In this document: piece after piece, positions 62,645 through 64,000 of the stretch
Position numbering within the stretch: the stretch's first letter is position 1
Layout: every line of letters starts with the position of its first letter
Assembly (NCBI RefSeq): GCF_009764355.1
Contig: NZ_LNUA01000031.1
Location: forward strand, 124,001-188,000
Length of the DNA: 64,000 bases
Source: Companilactobacillus bobalius
Lineage (GTDB): Bacteria; Bacillota; Bacilli; Lactobacillales; Lactobacillaceae
Reading direction: 5' to 3'
The notes under the pieces: model-generated
The model's input: the letters and a program-made list of their open reading frames with translations, nothing else
What the model was told of the DNA's origin: nothing
Database searches by the model: none
Translations under genes and position numbers: made by a program

Positions 62645-63637
62645 ATGAAAGAACTTGTAAAAAAGATTGTTCCCAACATCTGGGTAATTAAGTATAGAGA
62701 GTTTAGAGAACATGGTCGTGTAAAGAATGAATTTCGCGAAGATGCTGTTCAATATAATAATTCAACTAATTTCCATTTGGTAGGTAGTTCGGATAAGGGA
62801 GTTAAAGAATTATTGATTTTTCATACGCATGCTTTGGAGAAGGGACTTAGTCATCCGCATTTTAGACCTAATTTTGGAAAAAGAGCACTGTCTGGTTTGA
62901 AGGCAAATTTAGATGAATTTGAACGTTTGAATCTTGATAAAAATGACTTTTCTTACCAAAATGCTATTTCCGTTTTAAAATTTTACAAAAACAAGCATAA
63001 AAATGCGGGTATTGATACTCCTTTTTTTGATTCATTATTTAATCTTGATGAAATTTCATTTGGAAAGCAAATGGCTGGTGCAGAGAAACATGTTAATAAA
63101 GAAGCAAATGACATGAGCTTTGAAGAATTTGAATATTATCGAACAACGCAACGTGAATTTTCACATAAAGGCGTGGATAGTAGTGTATTTGATGAAGCAG
63201 TAAAGTTGGCTTTAAAAACACCTTCCGTCTGTAATAGGCAACCTTGGAAAGTCTACACAACAAGTAATAAAAATAAAATAGCTGAATTGTTAAGGTTGCA
63301 AAAAGGATTCAATGGTTATGAGTTACCTCCAACATTAAGTTTAGTTACTGTCGATAGAAGATCCTTTATAGGGAGTTATGAAAGAAATGAAGCATATATA
63401 GATGGTGGACTCTTTTTAATGAATTTTGATTTTTCTTTAACATACTTTGACTTGGCATCATGCATTCTTAACTCGATGTTACCTAACGAAGAACAAAGGA
63501 AGGTAAAAAAAATATTAGGAATTTCACCTTCAGAGGTTTTAATAGCATTTGTTGCGGCAGGGTATCCTAAGGATGAAGTACTAGCAGCAAAATCAGCAAG
63601 AAAACCTACAAATGAAGTACTAAAATTTGTTGATTAG
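62645..63637 (+). CDS. Nitroreductase-family protein of the EPS cluster
   Basis: 330 residues. The C-terminal part has the FMN-binding pattern of nitroreductases (REFSHKGVD, TPSVCNRQPWKVY, then PPTLSLVTVD). An N-terminal extension (about 1-165, including HTHALEKGLSHPHFRPNFG) is not part of the standard fold. Such genes recur beside pyruvyl transferases in capsule loci. The reaction is unknown; a redox modification of a sugar or a redox sensor are options. Confidence 0.7.
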   Translation: MKELVKKIVPNIWVIKYREFREHGRVKNEFREDAVQYNNSTNFHLVGSSDKGVKELLIFHTHALEKGLSHPHFRPNFGKRALSGLKANLDEFERLNLDKNDFSYQNAISVLKFYKNKHKNAGIDTPFFDSLFNLDEISFGKQMAGAEKHVNKEANDMSFEEFEYYRTTQREFSHKGVDSSVFDEAVKLALKTPSVCNRQPWKVYTTSNKNKIAELLRLQKGFNGYELPPTLSLVTVDRRSFIGSYERNEAYIDGGLFLMNFDFSLTYFDLASCILNSMLPNEEQRKVKKILGISPSEVLIAFVAAGYPKDEVLAAKSARKPTNEVLKFVD

Positions 63638-63661
63638 TTTTATAGAAGGGGAAATGAATAT

Positions 63662-64000
63662 ATGATTCCGAAAGTTATTAATTACTGCTGGTTTGGACAT
63701 GGAACAAAGCCAGATAATTTTGAATCTATAATTTCATCTTGGAAAAAATATTGTCCAGATTACAAAATTGTAGAATGGAATGAGAAAAATTACGATATAA
63801 ATTCCAATGAGTTTGTTCGATGTGCCTATTCGATGAACAAATTTGCCTTTGTATCGGATTATGCACGGTTAGATATTATTCATCAGAATGGTGGTATTTA
63901 TGTTGATGTTGATGTTGAGTTCCTAAGGAATATAGATGAAATTGTCAATAATGGCTCCTTTTTTGCTACTGAGGAAATTGATCGGATTAATACAGGTTTA
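63662..64000 (+). CDS. GT32-type glycosyltransferase, cut by the right window edge
   Basis: 113 codons are visible and the frame stays open. IPKVINYCWFGHGTKPDNF, the SDYARLDIIHQNGGIYVDVDVE region with its DxD, and the FATEEIDRINTGL stretch are typical of GT32/capsule (OCH1-like) transferases. Starts 24 bases after the nitroreductase-like gene; same operon. Confidence 0.85.
   Translation, partial: MIPKVINYCWFGHGTKPDNFESIISSWKKYCPDYKIVEWNEKNYDINSNEFVRCAYSMNKFAFVSDYARLDIIHQNGGIYVDVDVEFLRNIDEIVNNGSFFATEEIDRINTGL

Overview
The window reads as chromosome of a low-GC Gram-positive lactic acid bacterium (Lactobacillaceae; a Companilactobacillus-like species is my guess from gene content, not a tested assignment). 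The support is AT-rich DNA, purine-rich Shine-Dalgarno sites, LPxTG-type anchoring, CcpA-like cre sites, and a gene set of acetolactate/acetoin formation, phenolic acid decarboxylase, Nramp manganese uptake, PTS sugar uptake and a CpsBCD-type exopolysaccharide locus. No rRNA, tRNA, CRISPR array or prophage was seen.

Layout. 1-8.3 kb: two large surface proteins, one running off the left edge and one 1881-residue repeat protein with an LPKAG sorting motif. 8.3-20 kb: an orphan HicA, a LytTR/DUF3021 pair, two 14-TM MFS pumps, a glutathione peroxidase, an HrtAB-like ABC exporter, an HxlR/SDR pair, and an SOS-controlled YolD/Y-family polymerase pair. 20-24.3 kb: a Mor-like regulator, a secreted matrixin-type protease, a multi-hairpin intergenic element, and a degenerate EAL/PgaD-like/PgaC-like polysaccharide synthase operon. 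24.6-31.2 kb: a cre-controlled PTS plus esterase, a UvrA paralogue and a LacI regulator. 31.4-37.5 kb: three paralogous EamA/DMT transporters with near-identical terminators. Two have structured leaders that look like translational attenuators, and one has a frameshift near its start. Between the second and third sits a three-gene cassette (sce7726-like nuclease fold, sce7725-like protein, RES-domain protein) that I rate the best candidate for an under-described defence system.

37.5-46 kb: a complete HicAB module, alsS-alsD with a divergent MarR, a WYL regulator, a second Mor-like gene, and mntR facing uspA-mntH. 46.2-52.6 kb: a standalone HEPN-motif gene, a deformylase-like protein, a GT8 glycosyltransferase, an RHH/SPFH operon behind a 32-bp perfect palindrome, a probable type I toxin-antitoxin locus with a damaged toxin frame, padA/padR, and a third Mor-like gene. 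52.8 kb to the right edge: an exopolysaccharide cluster (CpsC, CpsD, CpsB, priming transferase, glycosyltransferases, Wzy, pyruvyl transferase, Wzx, nitroreductase-like protein, truncated GT32).

How it fits together. Many regulators sit beside their likely targets with visible operators: HxlR-SDR, MarR-alsSD, PadR-padA, MntR-mntH, LexA-polY. Surface biology is served by the anchored adhesins, the EAL-linked synthase and the Cps cluster. Defence-like genes (RES cassette, HEPN gene, HicAB, type I TA remnant) lie between housekeeping operons rather than in one island. All functional calls rest on sequence reading and remembered family features; no database search was possible.
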